DNA of 10,449 nucleotides, from assembly GCA_012511995.1 (NCBI GenBank), contig JAAZFA010000026.1, forward strand, positions 1 to 10,449. The letters run 5' to 3'. Every line of letters starts with the position of its first letter. Position 1 is the first letter of the stretch. The notes under the pieces are model-generated. The model was not told the DNA's origin and made no database searches. It worked only from the letters and a program-made list of their open reading frames with translations. A program made the position numbers and the translations under genes. The DNA is from Thermoproteota archaeon (GTDB lineage Archaea > Thermoproteota > Bathyarchaeia > Bathyarchaeales > Bathycorpusculaceae). Positions 1 to 5,000 of this stretch are shown piece by piece.

Positions 1-116
1 TAGCGTTAGAGAGTTACCATAAGGATTTGGTGGCTGAGAAAGCAGGTCTTGAACAGGAAATGGACGGGGTTAAAGCTAGAATCGAAGAATTAAAGGCCAA
101 ACAAACAAATAAATAA
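1..116 (+). CDS. C-terminal tail of a coiled-coil protein (5' end outside window)
   Basis: An open frame enters from the left edge and stops at TAA 114-116. The 37 visible residues are rich in Glu, Lys, Ala and Leu (for example GLEQEMDGVKARIEELKAK) with leucine/isoleucine-type spacing typical of a coiled coil, followed by a polar KQTNK end. A T-tract follows 30 nt after the stop, as expected for the end of a transcription unit. Small archaeal proteins ending in such a coiled coil, for example DUF5320-type proteins, would fit, but too little is visible to name a family. The frame and coding character are fairly secure; the identity is not known. Confidence 0.6.
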   Translation, partial: ALESYHKDLVAEKAGLEQEMDGVKARIEELKAKQTNK

Positions 117-142
117 CCCCAAGTTAACCTACCAAAATGACA

Positions 143-154
143 TTCTCTTTTTTT
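143..154 (+). terminator. T-tract terminator after the left-edge gene
   Basis: TTCTC followed by seven T residues (148-154) lies about 30 nt after the stop at 116. Archaeal RNA polymerase terminates at U-runs, and no stem is required. I see no convincing hairpin before it. Confidence 0.4.
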
Positions 155-276
155 AAAAATAATAACGTGAGATGAATATTTGTTCTCAAAAATTCTAATT
201 TTAAGCTTGAATGAATAACAAATGCCAATCTTGATAATGAAATACTCAGGGGGTTATTGTCGTTGAGTTAAATGCA

Positions 277-414
277 GTGAATCCTTATAAGCAGATGGCA
301 GCGATAACCCAAAACAGGAACATAAAAACGACTCTTTTAGACATCGCTAAAGAAGAAAAGACGGAGCATTATATTCTAAAAGTGTTCTCAAAGCGTATGG
401 TAGTTTTGCAATAG
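277..414 (+). CDS. Possible small protein, 45 aa (doubtful)
   Basis: An open frame runs from a stop at 238-240 to TAG 412-414. Candidate starts are GTG 277 (45 aa) and ATG 295 (39 aa). The translation has a normal residue mix, including NPYKQMAAITQNRNIK and a central LLDIAKEEKTEHYILKVF that could form a helix and a strand. Against it, the AGGGGG motif at 248-253 is too far from either start to act as a ribosome binding site, and I recognise no family. It could be a real small gene, a gene remnant or chance. It ends 25 nt before the MazG-like start, with a TATA-like element overlapping its stop. Confidence 0.25.
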   Translation: MNPYKQMAAITQNRNIKTTLLDIAKEEKTEHYILKVFSKRMVVLQ

Positions 415-424
415 TATAAGTATT
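411..424 (+). promoter_or_regulatory. TATA-like promoter element before the MazG-like gene
   Basis: ATAGTATAAGTATT contains TATAAG at 415-420. Typical archaeal TATA-to-start spacing of 25-30 nt would place transcription initiation at about 442-448. That is at or just inside the most upstream start codon (TTG 440), which matters for choosing the start of the next gene. Confidence 0.35.
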
Positions 425-439
425 ATCACCCCATAGGTT

Positions 440-820
440 TTGGCTTTTAAAAAACGGCTTTATAGTAGTGCTTACAAATTCAAAGGGCAAGAAGTGAGTG
501 TTAAGTTGCACTTAGAAGAGATGAAGAGGGAAATAGAAGCGTTAGTTGTTGCTAAAGGATTCTACAATAAACCTGAAGACATACCTAAAAAGTTGCTATT
601 TGCTTTTATTGAACTCGGAGAAGCCAGCGACGCTTGGAAGAAAGGGCACCCAGAGGAAAAAATTGCTGAGGAATTAATCGATGTTATGTTTTACATACTG
701 GACGCTAGCCGCTTAGCTTGCCCTAGTATCGATATGGATGAGGCTTTTGCCAAAAAACTCGCCAAAAACCTAGGAAGACCGCGCCAATATGGAGAAGGAC
801 ACCGAAGTAAAAGATCTTGA
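440..820 (+). CDS. MazG-like nucleotide pyrophosphohydrolase
   Basis: An all-alpha NTP pyrophosphohydrolase of the MazG/dCTPase superfamily, which converts (d)NTPs to (d)NMPs and pyrophosphate; the substrate cannot be told from sequence. The metal-binding pattern is present: E58-L-G-E61 in one helix, then E77-E-L-I-D81 (ExxD) in the next. The tail K-N-x-G-R-P-R-Q-Y-G (about 109-118) matches the usual family end. At 126 residues it is a compact single-domain form. The longest start is TTG 440. GTG 494 (108 aa) and ATG 521 (99 aa) are also in frame and keep the catalytic helices, and the TATA-like element near 415 suggests the mRNA may begin too late for TTG 440. The first 18 residues are basic and not needed for the fold. 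The gene is followed directly by a strong terminator, so it is probably a single-gene unit. Confidence 0.8.
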   Translation: MAFKKRLYSSAYKFKGQEVSVKLHLEEMKREIEALVVAKGFYNKPEDIPKKLLFAFIELGEASDAWKKGHPEEKIAEELIDVMFYILDASRLACPSIDMDEAFAKKLAKNLGRPRQYGEGHRSKRS

Positions 821-821
821 T

Positions 822-862
822 AAAAAGCAGGCATTAAGCTTTTAATGGTTGCTTTTTCTTTT
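822..862 (+). terminator. Strong hairpin plus U-tract terminator
   Basis: AAAAAGCA (822-829) pairs perfectly with TGCTTTTT (850-857). Inside it, CATTAA (832-837) pairs with TTAATG (842-847) around a GCTT loop. The two stems are joined by one G-T pair and one G-G mismatch. CTTTT follows. It begins one base after the MazG-like stop and looks like a bacterial-style intrinsic terminator. The A-run at the left base makes it partly bidirectional. Confidence 0.75.
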
Positions 863-875
863 GATGTGATTAAGA

Positions 876-1298
876 GTGAATTATATCTATCCAGCTAACG
901 TATGCTTTGAGTGTAATAACTGTGGATTATGCTGTGGCGACACTGAAAATAAGCGTCGTCACATATTACTACTGAAGAGCGAAGTGGAAGAGATTTCTAT
1001 CGTTACTGGGCAGCGGATTGAGGAGTTTACCATTGATTCGGTAGGAACTACTCCTTACGTTTATGAAATGAAAAAATTGGAAGGCAAATGTGTATTTCTA
1101 AGAGATAATCTGTGTAGTATCTATGCGGTGCGGCCTTTGATCTGTCAGTTTTATCCCTTCGAACTAAAATATGAAGCGGATAGAAAAATTCATGTTTTTA
1201 GCGATACATCTGAATGCCCAATGATAGGCTGGGGAAAAAAATTAACTAAAGAAAATTTTGAGGCACTGTATACTTTAGCTCAACAGCGGCTACTTTAA
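876..1298 (+). CDS. YkgJ-type cysteine-cluster protein
   Basis: Belongs to the YkgJ (UPF0153) family of putative zinc/iron-chelating proteins, whose biochemical role is not firmly established. The N-terminal cluster C10-x2-C13-x2-C16-x2-C19-C20 is followed by C72, then C80-S-I-Y-A-V-R-P-L-I-C90 and Y-P-F, the family signature, and a last cysteine at C114. Length (140 aa) is normal. The start is GTG 876: the frame is closed by TGA at 867-869, so no longer start is possible and the first cysteine lies ten codons in. There is no signal peptide or membrane segment, so it should be cytosolic. It is separated from the MazG-like gene by the terminator at 822-862 and overlaps the convergent pyrI by 4 nt at its 3' end. 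The family call is secure; the function is not. Confidence 0.85.
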   Translation: MNYIYPANVCFECNNCGLCCGDTENKRRHILLLKSEVEEISIVTGQRIEEFTIDSVGTTPYVYEMKKLEGKCVFLRDNLCSIYAVRPLICQFYPFELKYEADRKIHVFSDTSECPMIGWGKKLTKENFEALYTLAQQRLL

Positions 1299-1759
1299 AG
1301 TCCTCTTAGCATATCAGCATGTTCAAGGATAACTCCACAGTAATGGCATTTGAGTACAAGTGGCTCTTCGTTCTTGACGTGGAATTTTGGTCTGATGGGT
1401 TCGCCGCTATTACTAACGCAACACGGATTGCTGCATTTGATTATACCATCTATTGTTTGAGGTAACTTGACTTCTAACTTCTCAATAACTTGGTAATTTT
1501 TAATAATGTTTATTGAAGCATGGGGTGCTACTAGTGCTATTCGGTTTACTTCTTCAGGACTTAGTGCTTTTCCTTCGATTTTTACTATATCTTTGACACC
1601 AAAACGTTTGCTCGGAACGTTAACAGCGATAGTCATAACCCTATTTTCTTTACCAGTAATACCCAAAATATTTATGACATCAAGGGCATAACCACCGCGG
1701 ATGTGATCGATGACCGTGCCATCCTTAATTTTTGAGACCCTAAGTTCCCTATCACTCAT
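1295..1759 (-). CDS. pyrI: Aspartate carbamoyltransferase regulatory chain PyrI
   Basis: Regulatory subunit of aspartate transcarbamoylase (first committed step of pyrimidine synthesis), which binds CTP/ATP and joins catalytic PyrB trimers. With the ATG at 1759 the protein is 154 aa. The zinc ligands then fall at C109, C114, C138 and C141 and the nucleotide-binding lysines at K60 and K94, the same numbers as in E. coli PyrI; the D-H pair of the effector site is at 18-19. A longer frame from TTG 1789 would add ten residues, but the GGTGAT ribosome binding site sits just before the ATG, so I reject it. pyrB is not adjacent: the downstream neighbour is the convergent YkgJ gene, overlapping by 4 nt, and upstream is the winged-helix/RDD gene. 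Effector sensing therefore looks conserved, with the catalytic partner encoded elsewhere. Confidence 0.95.
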   Translation of the reverse strand: MSDRELRVSKIKDGTVIDHIRGGYALDVINILGITGKENRVMTIAVNVPSKRFGVKDIVKIEGKALSPEEVNRIALVAPHASINIIKNYQVIEKLEVKLPQTIDGIIKCSNPCCVSNSGEPIRPKFHVKNEEPLVLKCHYCGVILEHADMLRGL

Positions 1760-1762
1760 ATA

Positions 1763-1768
1763 ATCACC
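1763..1768 (-). promoter_or_regulatory. Ribosome binding site of pyrI
   Basis: GGTGAT on the minus strand matches the archaeal anti-Shine-Dalgarno (16S 3' end AUCACCUCC) and lies 3 nt before ATG 1759. It decides the start against the upstream TTG at 1789. Confidence 0.65.
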
Positions 1769-1798
1769 ACTTATTTGCTGTGCAAACAAGAAAATAAG

Positions 1799-1814
1799 AT
1801 TTTAGATCTAAAAT
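1799..1814. repeat. Perfect 16-nt palindrome between the wHTH-RDD gene and pyrI
   Basis: ATTTTAGATCTAAAAT is perfectly self-complementary. On the minus strand it lies about 10 nt after the wHTH-RDD stop (1824) and 40-55 nt before the pyrI ATG, and is followed by the U-rich stretch CTTATTTTCTTGTTT. It could be a dimeric operator for pyrI. It could also be a weak terminator of the upstream gene: 6 A-T pairs, GATC loop, then U-rich RNA. The sequence shows the symmetry; the role is inference. Confidence 0.5.
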
Positions 1815-1823
1815 GAGGGAACC

Positions 1824-2534
1824 TTAAGAACGGAGGTCAATTACAGTTGTACCTGCGAATTTGTCGAAGTAACGCATAAACGCTTGGCTCTTTATGCGCC
1901 AGCCAAACAGTAGGTCAAACGGTAACAGCGGCAAGACTTTTCCAAAATTGCGAACTGCTGCATGATCATAAGACATTTTCTTTCCATCTGTCCTGACCAC
2001 TTTGAGGCCGATAACGCGTTTACCCAAACTCTGACCATTAAAGCCCTCTAGTAAGGTGGAGTATAGCCATAGTAGGCCAACAGTGATGAATATTACTGTA
2101 CTTATCTCGTTCCCCAAGTTTGAGTTAGTAGGCGAGAACAACTGTGGAATAAGAGTAATGGCCATTGTGATTGCAAAGGCCAGCGCGAAGTCAATGAGGA
2201 ATGCGACTGACCGCTTTTTGAAGGAGGATAGTGGAAGGGAGCTTGCCTTGCCTTGCACGTCGGCAACTTCAGCCCAGCTTTCTACGTCATGTATAACTCT
2301 TACTGCGCTTTCACCTGCTCTGCTAAGTCTATATTTACCGCTTGGCGTTTGCTCAATGAAAGGTGATAAAGCACGCAAATGGAAACTAAGCTTGCCAGTG
2401 TCTACTTTGAGTAAGTTAAGCAAATCAGTAAACGATTGTTCACCGTTATCGCTTAGATCCAGCAGTATATCTCTGCGCAGTGGATGCGAGAGTACAGATA
2501 GTACCTTGGAAATATTTTCTTGATTTACTGCCAT
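1824..2534 (-). CDS. Winged-helix (ArsR-like) / RDD membrane fusion protein
   Basis: Two parts are visible. Residues 1-90 form an ArsR-type winged helix: VLSVLSHPLRRDILLDL is the typical first helices, then FTDLLNLLKVDTGKLSFHL as helix-turn-helix and SGKYRLSRAG as wing. Residues 104-235 are an RDD domain: R108 and D115 in the first membrane helix (about 109-130), a second helix at about 145-164, the loop EGFNGQSLGKRVIGLKVV, a third hydrophobic stretch at about 198-212, and the closing D224-KFAGTTVI. The protein is thus probably anchored in the membrane with its DNA-binding domain in the cytoplasm. RDD domains occur in transport-related and uncharacterised membrane proteins, so ligand and targets are unknown. 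The ATG 2534 start puts the first helix at residue 8, as expected. It lies 64 nt upstream of pyrI on the same strand, with the 16-nt palindrome between them, and is divergent from rio2. Confidence 0.85.
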   Translation of the reverse strand: MAVNQENISKVLSVLSHPLRRDILLDLSDNGEQSFTDLLNLLKVDTGKLSFHLRALSPFIEQTPSGKYRLSRAGESAVRVIHDVESWAEVADVQGKASSLPLSSFKKRSVAFLIDFALAFAITMAITLIPQLFSPTNSNLGNEISTVIFITVGLLWLYSTLLEGFNGQSLGKRVIGLKVVRTDGKKMSYDHAAVRNFGKVLPLLPFDLLFGWRIKSQAFMRYFDKFAGTTVIDLRS

Positions 2535-2640
2535 TATTTCAAAACCATTTGTTTATTATTAATGAGCCTTTTTGGTTGTACGGTTTTGACGAACGTTCTT
2601 TGATAACTATTAATTCTCCCATATAAGTAAGACTCAAAAA

Positions 2641-2658
2641 CTTGGCAGTTTGACCAAG
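2641..2658. repeat. Inverted repeat upstream of the rio2 TATA box
   Basis: CTTGG (2641-2645) and CCAAG (2654-2658) are inverted around 8 nt and end about 10 nt before the rio2 TATA region. The position would suit a regulator or activator site in this divergent promoter region, but a 5-bp arm can arise by chance. Confidence 0.25.
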
Positions 2659-2668
2659 CATATTTTTA

Positions 2669-2680
2669 TTTATATAAAAC
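2669..2680 (+). promoter_or_regulatory. rio2 promoter (TATA box)
   Basis: TTTATATAAAAC closely matches the archaeal TATA consensus. Its centre is about 28 nt before ATG 2703, so transcription should start at or within a few bases of the start codon. No Shine-Dalgarno is seen between them, which points to a leaderless rio2 mRNA. Confidence 0.65.
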
Positions 2681-2702
2681 TCAACCTTTTAAATGATTGT
2701 AA

Positions 2703-3602
2703 ATGTCTAGCGCTGATGTTGCAGTAAAGGTTTACGAAGATTTGGCAAGCGAAGACTTCAGAGTATTAAGTATTATTGAAGCAGGAATGGCACACCACGA
2801 ATTCGTTCCAACCGAGCAAATTCACAAATTTTCCAAAGTTCCCATTGACCGTATCATCTATACACTTGGTAAACTTAACAAATTAGGCTTAATCTACCAA
2901 ACCAAAGGAGCTTATGTTGGACACACCCTTAACTACTCTGGGTACGACTGTTTATCTATTCATGCATTAGTCAAGGGCAACGTAATGGCTTCCTTTGGCA
3001 ATATTTTGGGTGTAGGAAAAGAAGCAGACGTCTATGACGCCCTCACTCCACAAGAAAGACGTATAGCAATAAAATTTCATCGTATTGGCAGAATAAGCTT
3101 TCGTCAAACAAGACGTAAACGTGGTTATATAAAAGAACACTCTACATGGCTCTATCAATCACATCTCGCCGCTGAGAAAGAGTATCAAGCTATGAGGAAA
3201 GCTTTTGAGAATGGCGTATCAGTGCCCGAGCCACTTACCCAAAACCGTCATGTTATAGCCATGGGCATGATTGAAGGTGGAGAACTCTCTAAGTATAGGG
3301 ACATCGGTAAAGAGGAAAAAGTACTTCGAGAAATCTTACGCAACATCAAAAAAACATACTTGAAAGCGGGCTTAATACATGCTGATTTAAGCGAATACAA
3401 TATTATTTTGCAACCAGATGGTCACATTTTAATTATTGATTGGCCTCAAGCCATAAAAATAGATCATAAAAACGCACGAGAACTACTTGAACGTGACCTA
3501 AAAAACGTTCTTAATTTTTTCAATAGAAAATTTAAAGTAAACCTAGCTATCGAAGAAGCATACAAATATGTTGTAGGGGAAGCAAAACGCTTACCCATAT
3601 AG
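2703..3602 (+). CDS. rio2: RIO2 family serine/threonine protein kinase/ATPase
   Basis: Atypical kinase/ATPase acting in late maturation of the small ribosomal subunit. Residues 1-85 are the Rio2-specific winged helix (SEDFRVLSIIEAGMAHHEFV, then LGKLNKLGLI). The kinase domain follows: P-loop G103-V-G-K-E with ADVY, ATP-anchoring K124 in AIKFH, the flexible-loop segment STWLYQSHLAAEKEY with the family glutamate, hinge residues near MGMIEGGEL, catalytic H226-A-D228-L-S-E-Y-N233 and metal-binding I-D246-W-P-Q. All catalytic residues are intact and the 299-aa length is normal for archaeal Rio2. ATG 2703 is supported by the TATA box about 28 nt upstream and by the usual N-terminus. It ends one base before the stop of the convergent Sm-like gene. 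Identification is firm. Confidence 0.96.
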   Translation: MSSADVAVKVYEDLASEDFRVLSIIEAGMAHHEFVPTEQIHKFSKVPIDRIIYTLGKLNKLGLIYQTKGAYVGHTLNYSGYDCLSIHALVKGNVMASFGNILGVGKEADVYDALTPQERRIAIKFHRIGRISFRQTRRKRGYIKEHSTWLYQSHLAAEKEYQAMRKAFENGVSVPEPLTQNRHVIAMGMIEGGELSKYRDIGKEEKVLREILRNIKKTYLKAGLIHADLSEYNIILQPDGHILIIDWPQAIKIDHKNARELLERDLKNVLNFFNRKFKVNLAIEEAYKYVVGEAKRLPI

Positions 3603-3603
3603 A

Positions 3604-3849
3604 TTAATGCTTATTTGCATCTAAGATTATGTAGAGGATGTTGTTTCCTCGAAGGAGTACGTTACCATAGTTAGTCATTAACTGGTCTTCTTTGCACTCC
3701 GTTGCCCCCTCCAAAAGTATGTTCATATGCCCATCGCACTTAATCATTTTACCTTTGTATTCATAGCCACTTTTTAGAACAACTTCAATGTTGCCATGTA
3801 ACTGTTTTATGAGAACATTTAGTGGTTTTTTACTTGGTTCCATCGACAT
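3604..3849 (-). CDS. Sm-like archaeal protein (Lsm/SmAP)
   Basis: Small RNA-binding protein of the Sm/Lsm fold, expected to form a ring (usually heptameric in archaea) that binds U-rich RNA. The Sm1 motif covers about residues 17-46 (G19, G28, G33, D39, then H41-M-N43) and the Sm2 motif 61-76 (Y-G-N-V-L-L-R67-G68-N). The uridine-pocket residues H41, N43 and R67 are all present. Length (81 aa) is typical. Two starts are possible, ATG 3849 and ATG 3843, differing by two residues; GTGAC about 6 nt before the first is a weak ribosome binding site. The gene is convergent with rio2 across a one-base gap, so neither gene has room for its own terminator. It appears to be transcribed alone from the promoter near 3900. 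Confidence 0.93.
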   Translation of the reverse strand: MSMEPSKKPLNVLIKQLHGNIEVVLKSGYEYKGKMIKCDGHMNILLEGATECKEDQLMTNYGNVLLRGNNILYIILDANKH

Positions 3850-3895
3850 ATTACGTCACTGTCCATGTCTGTTAATATCCAAGAACCTCCTACCA

Positions 3896-3907
3896 GATAT
3901 AAAAGGC
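3896..3907 (-). promoter_or_regulatory. Probable promoter of the Sm-like gene
   Basis: The minus-strand sequence GCCTTTTATATC contains a TATA-like core about 45-55 nt before ATG 3849, predicting a short leader of roughly 25 nt. A full AGGAGGT motif at about 3884-3890 lies just downstream of the TATA element, too far from the Sm start to serve it and possibly not transcribed. The plus strand reads GATATAAAAGGC, so the element could also direct transcription the other way. Confidence 0.45.
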
Positions 3908-4164
3908 TTATTGAAAAAGTGCTCACGTTGATACCACTCGAATATTTCTCTTCTTTTCTTTTATGTTCCCCCTTTCTTTTGTTACTTATTTTACTGCTTG
4001 AAGAGTCAACATACTATATCACCCCGATTTAACCATTTTACAAAACAATAGTTGAATGACCTTGTAGAGTATTTTTGAAGAGTAAACATCATATGGAAAC
4101 ACGGTAATAATAAAAAAGCAGCAGTATTAATTAATAAATTAACAATGTCAATTTTAGATGGAGT

Positions 4165-4176
4165 AAAAAAGGGGGG
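4165..4176 (-). terminator. C6T6 terminator of the small membrane protein gene
   Basis: On the minus strand, six C then six T residues lie 15-27 nt after the stop of the membrane-protein gene (4192). A U-run of this kind is sufficient for archaeal termination. I see no strong stem before it. Confidence 0.45.
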
Positions 4177-4191
4177 TTATAAATGTCGTTA

Positions 4192-4446
4192 CTAAATTTT
4201 AGATATCAATGAGAGCAATGCCACCACTAGGAAAGCTATGCCCGTCAAGAATAAATCGCCTGCAGTTAAGAAATACACGATTATTGCAACGATTATTGCA
4301 GGCACTAGGACTAAGAAGAGTTTAATGAGCACAATAATAACAAGACCAATTATTACAAGAACAAGTAAAAACATCCAATCAATGTTACCGAGCCCAAGAC
4401 TGTCCAGTATTGAATAAACAATTAACATTAAAAGAGAAGGATTCAA
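4192..4446 (-). CDS. Small, highly hydrophobic membrane protein, 84 aa
   Basis: Not assigned to a family. After a short N-terminal segment (NPSLLMLIVYSILDSLGLG) the protein is almost all hydrophobic. From about residue 25 it runs WMFLLVLVIIGLVIIVLI-K-LFLVLVPAIIVAIIVYFL, then the polar break TAGD, then a last hydrophobic helix ending in SKI. Two to three membrane helices fit. I chose TTG 4446 because GAGGAG (4453-4458) lies exactly 6 nt upstream. A longer frame from TTG 4464 would place this motif inside the gene, and the TATA-like element at 4482-4489 predicts transcription starting near 4461. It therefore looks like its own transcription unit with promoter, ribosome binding site and terminator, which argues for a real gene. 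The partner or substrate is unknown. Confidence 0.65.
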   Translation of the reverse strand: MNPSLLMLIVYSILDSLGLGNIDWMFLLVLVIIGLVIIVLIKLFLVLVPAIIVAIIVYFLTAGDLFLTGIAFLVVALLSLISKI

Positions 4447-4452
4447 TGTTTT

Positions 4453-4458
4453 CTCCTC
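4453..4458 (-). promoter_or_regulatory. Ribosome binding site of the small membrane protein
   Basis: GAGGAG on the minus strand is followed by a 6-nt spacer and TTG 4446. It decides the start in favour of the 84-aa form. Confidence 0.6.
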
Positions 4459-4481
4459 AAACAAAAACTGGGAAAAGACGG

Positions 4482-4493
4482 TAATATACCTTT
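4482..4493 (-). promoter_or_regulatory. Promoter of the small membrane protein gene
   Basis: The minus strand reads AAAGGTATATTA: a purine-rich BRE-like AAAG followed by the TATA-like GTATATTA, about 40 nt before TTG 4446. It predicts a leader of about 15 nt that just contains the GAGGAG site. Confidence 0.5.
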
Positions 4494-4517
4494 CTTACTA
4501 ACAGTAACTGGAATGTA

Positions 4518-4988
4518 TTAGCTCATTTTACCCCGAAGCCTACTGAGCACCTCATCCTCAATCCATTTTTCGCCCTGAATCGTTAACTTAAACTCAGGCT
4601 TACTAGGGTCAGGCTTGAAAACTTGCCCCCGTTTAGTCATTTCATTTAATCTAGCAGGGACCATGCTTTTAATTCCGCTGGATTCAAGTAACTTCTGAAC
4701 CTGTGCAGCTGTATTTCTTTTATCGTCTGAAGCATAAAGAACCAAACCAACAGCTTGATAATGAGTTAAGTTCTCACGTGTAACAATAACCGGACCCTCA
4801 GTAGTGAGTTCAATGATGCCCTTAAGCTGGGCTCCTGATGGCGTAAGACGATTCGAGACAAAATCAGAGAGTTTTTCAGTAAAATTTTCGGGGATATTAT
4901 TTAACATATCAAGTATGTCTTGTGGTTGGTCGCCTTCAATAATTACTTCTCCGAATGCGGTTTTAATTCGGGCTTCGATGCGCTTCAA
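4518..4988 (-). CDS. Unrecognised 156-aa protein, possible C-terminal winged helix
   Basis: I do not recognise a named family. The N-terminal part (1-65) starts with alternating strand-like segments (RIEARIKTAFGEVIIEGD) and a helix QDILDMLNNI. The C-terminal part (about 72-150) looks like a winged helix: helix LTHYQAVGLVLYAS, a second pair TAAQVQKLLESSG and PARLNEMTKRG, then a wing-like hairpin QVFKPDPSKPEFKLTIQG and a closing helix KWIEDEVLSRLR. It is soluble, with no signal or membrane segment. The start is TTG 4988, supported by GAGGT (4996-5000) 7 nt upstream. It lies upstream of, and on the same strand as, the small membrane protein, with a 71-nt gap that contains that gene's own promoter. 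It could be a transcription-associated or nucleic-acid-binding protein, but that is inference from the apparent fold only. Confidence 0.8.
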   Translation of the reverse strand: MKRIEARIKTAFGEVIIEGDQPQDILDMLNNIPENFTEKLSDFVSNRLTPSGAQLKGIIELTTEGPVIVTRENLTHYQAVGLVLYASDDKRNTAAQVQKLLESSGIKSMVPARLNEMTKRGQVFKPDPSKPEFKLTIQGEKWIEDEVLSRLRGKMS

Positions 4989-4995
4989 AGCAGTT

Positions 4996-5000
4996 ACCTC
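4996..5000 (-). promoter_or_regulatory. Ribosome binding site of the 156-aa gene
   Basis: GAGGT on the minus strand, 7 nt before TTG 4988, supports this non-ATG start. Confidence 0.5.

Larger units (their letters stand above)
117..439. other. Mostly non-coding stretch between the left-edge gene and the MazG-like gene
   Basis: This 323-nt stretch holds the T-tract at 143-154, an AT-rich segment to about 240, a doubtful small ORF (277-414) and a TATA-like element near 415-420. I found no tRNA-like fold, no box C/D or H/ACA motif set and no repeat array. Confidence 0.5.
3850..4191. other. Gene-poor region between the Sm-like and membrane-protein genes
   Basis: This 342-nt stretch holds the Sm-gene promoter, a pyrimidine-rich tract on the plus strand at about 3945-3980 (purine-rich on the minus strand), an AT-rich patch (TATTAATTAATAAATTAAC, 4125-4143) and the C6T6 terminator at 4165-4176. 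On the minus strand GGGGTGAT (4018-4025) lies 5 nt before an ATG (4012) that opens only an 8-codon frame. No ORF of useful size, no tRNA and no clear guide-RNA motifs were found. Confidence 0.5.

Noticed and set aside
1760..1789. Ten-residue N-terminal extension of PyrI from TTG 1789
   Set aside because: The GGTGAT ribosome binding site is directly before ATG 1759, and the ATG form gives zinc and lysine positions identical in number to E. coli PyrI.
2056..2523. 155-codon plus-strand open frame
   Set aside because: It is the antisense shadow of the wHTH-RDD gene, which has clear domain signatures; the shadow is low-complexity and has no recognisable motif.
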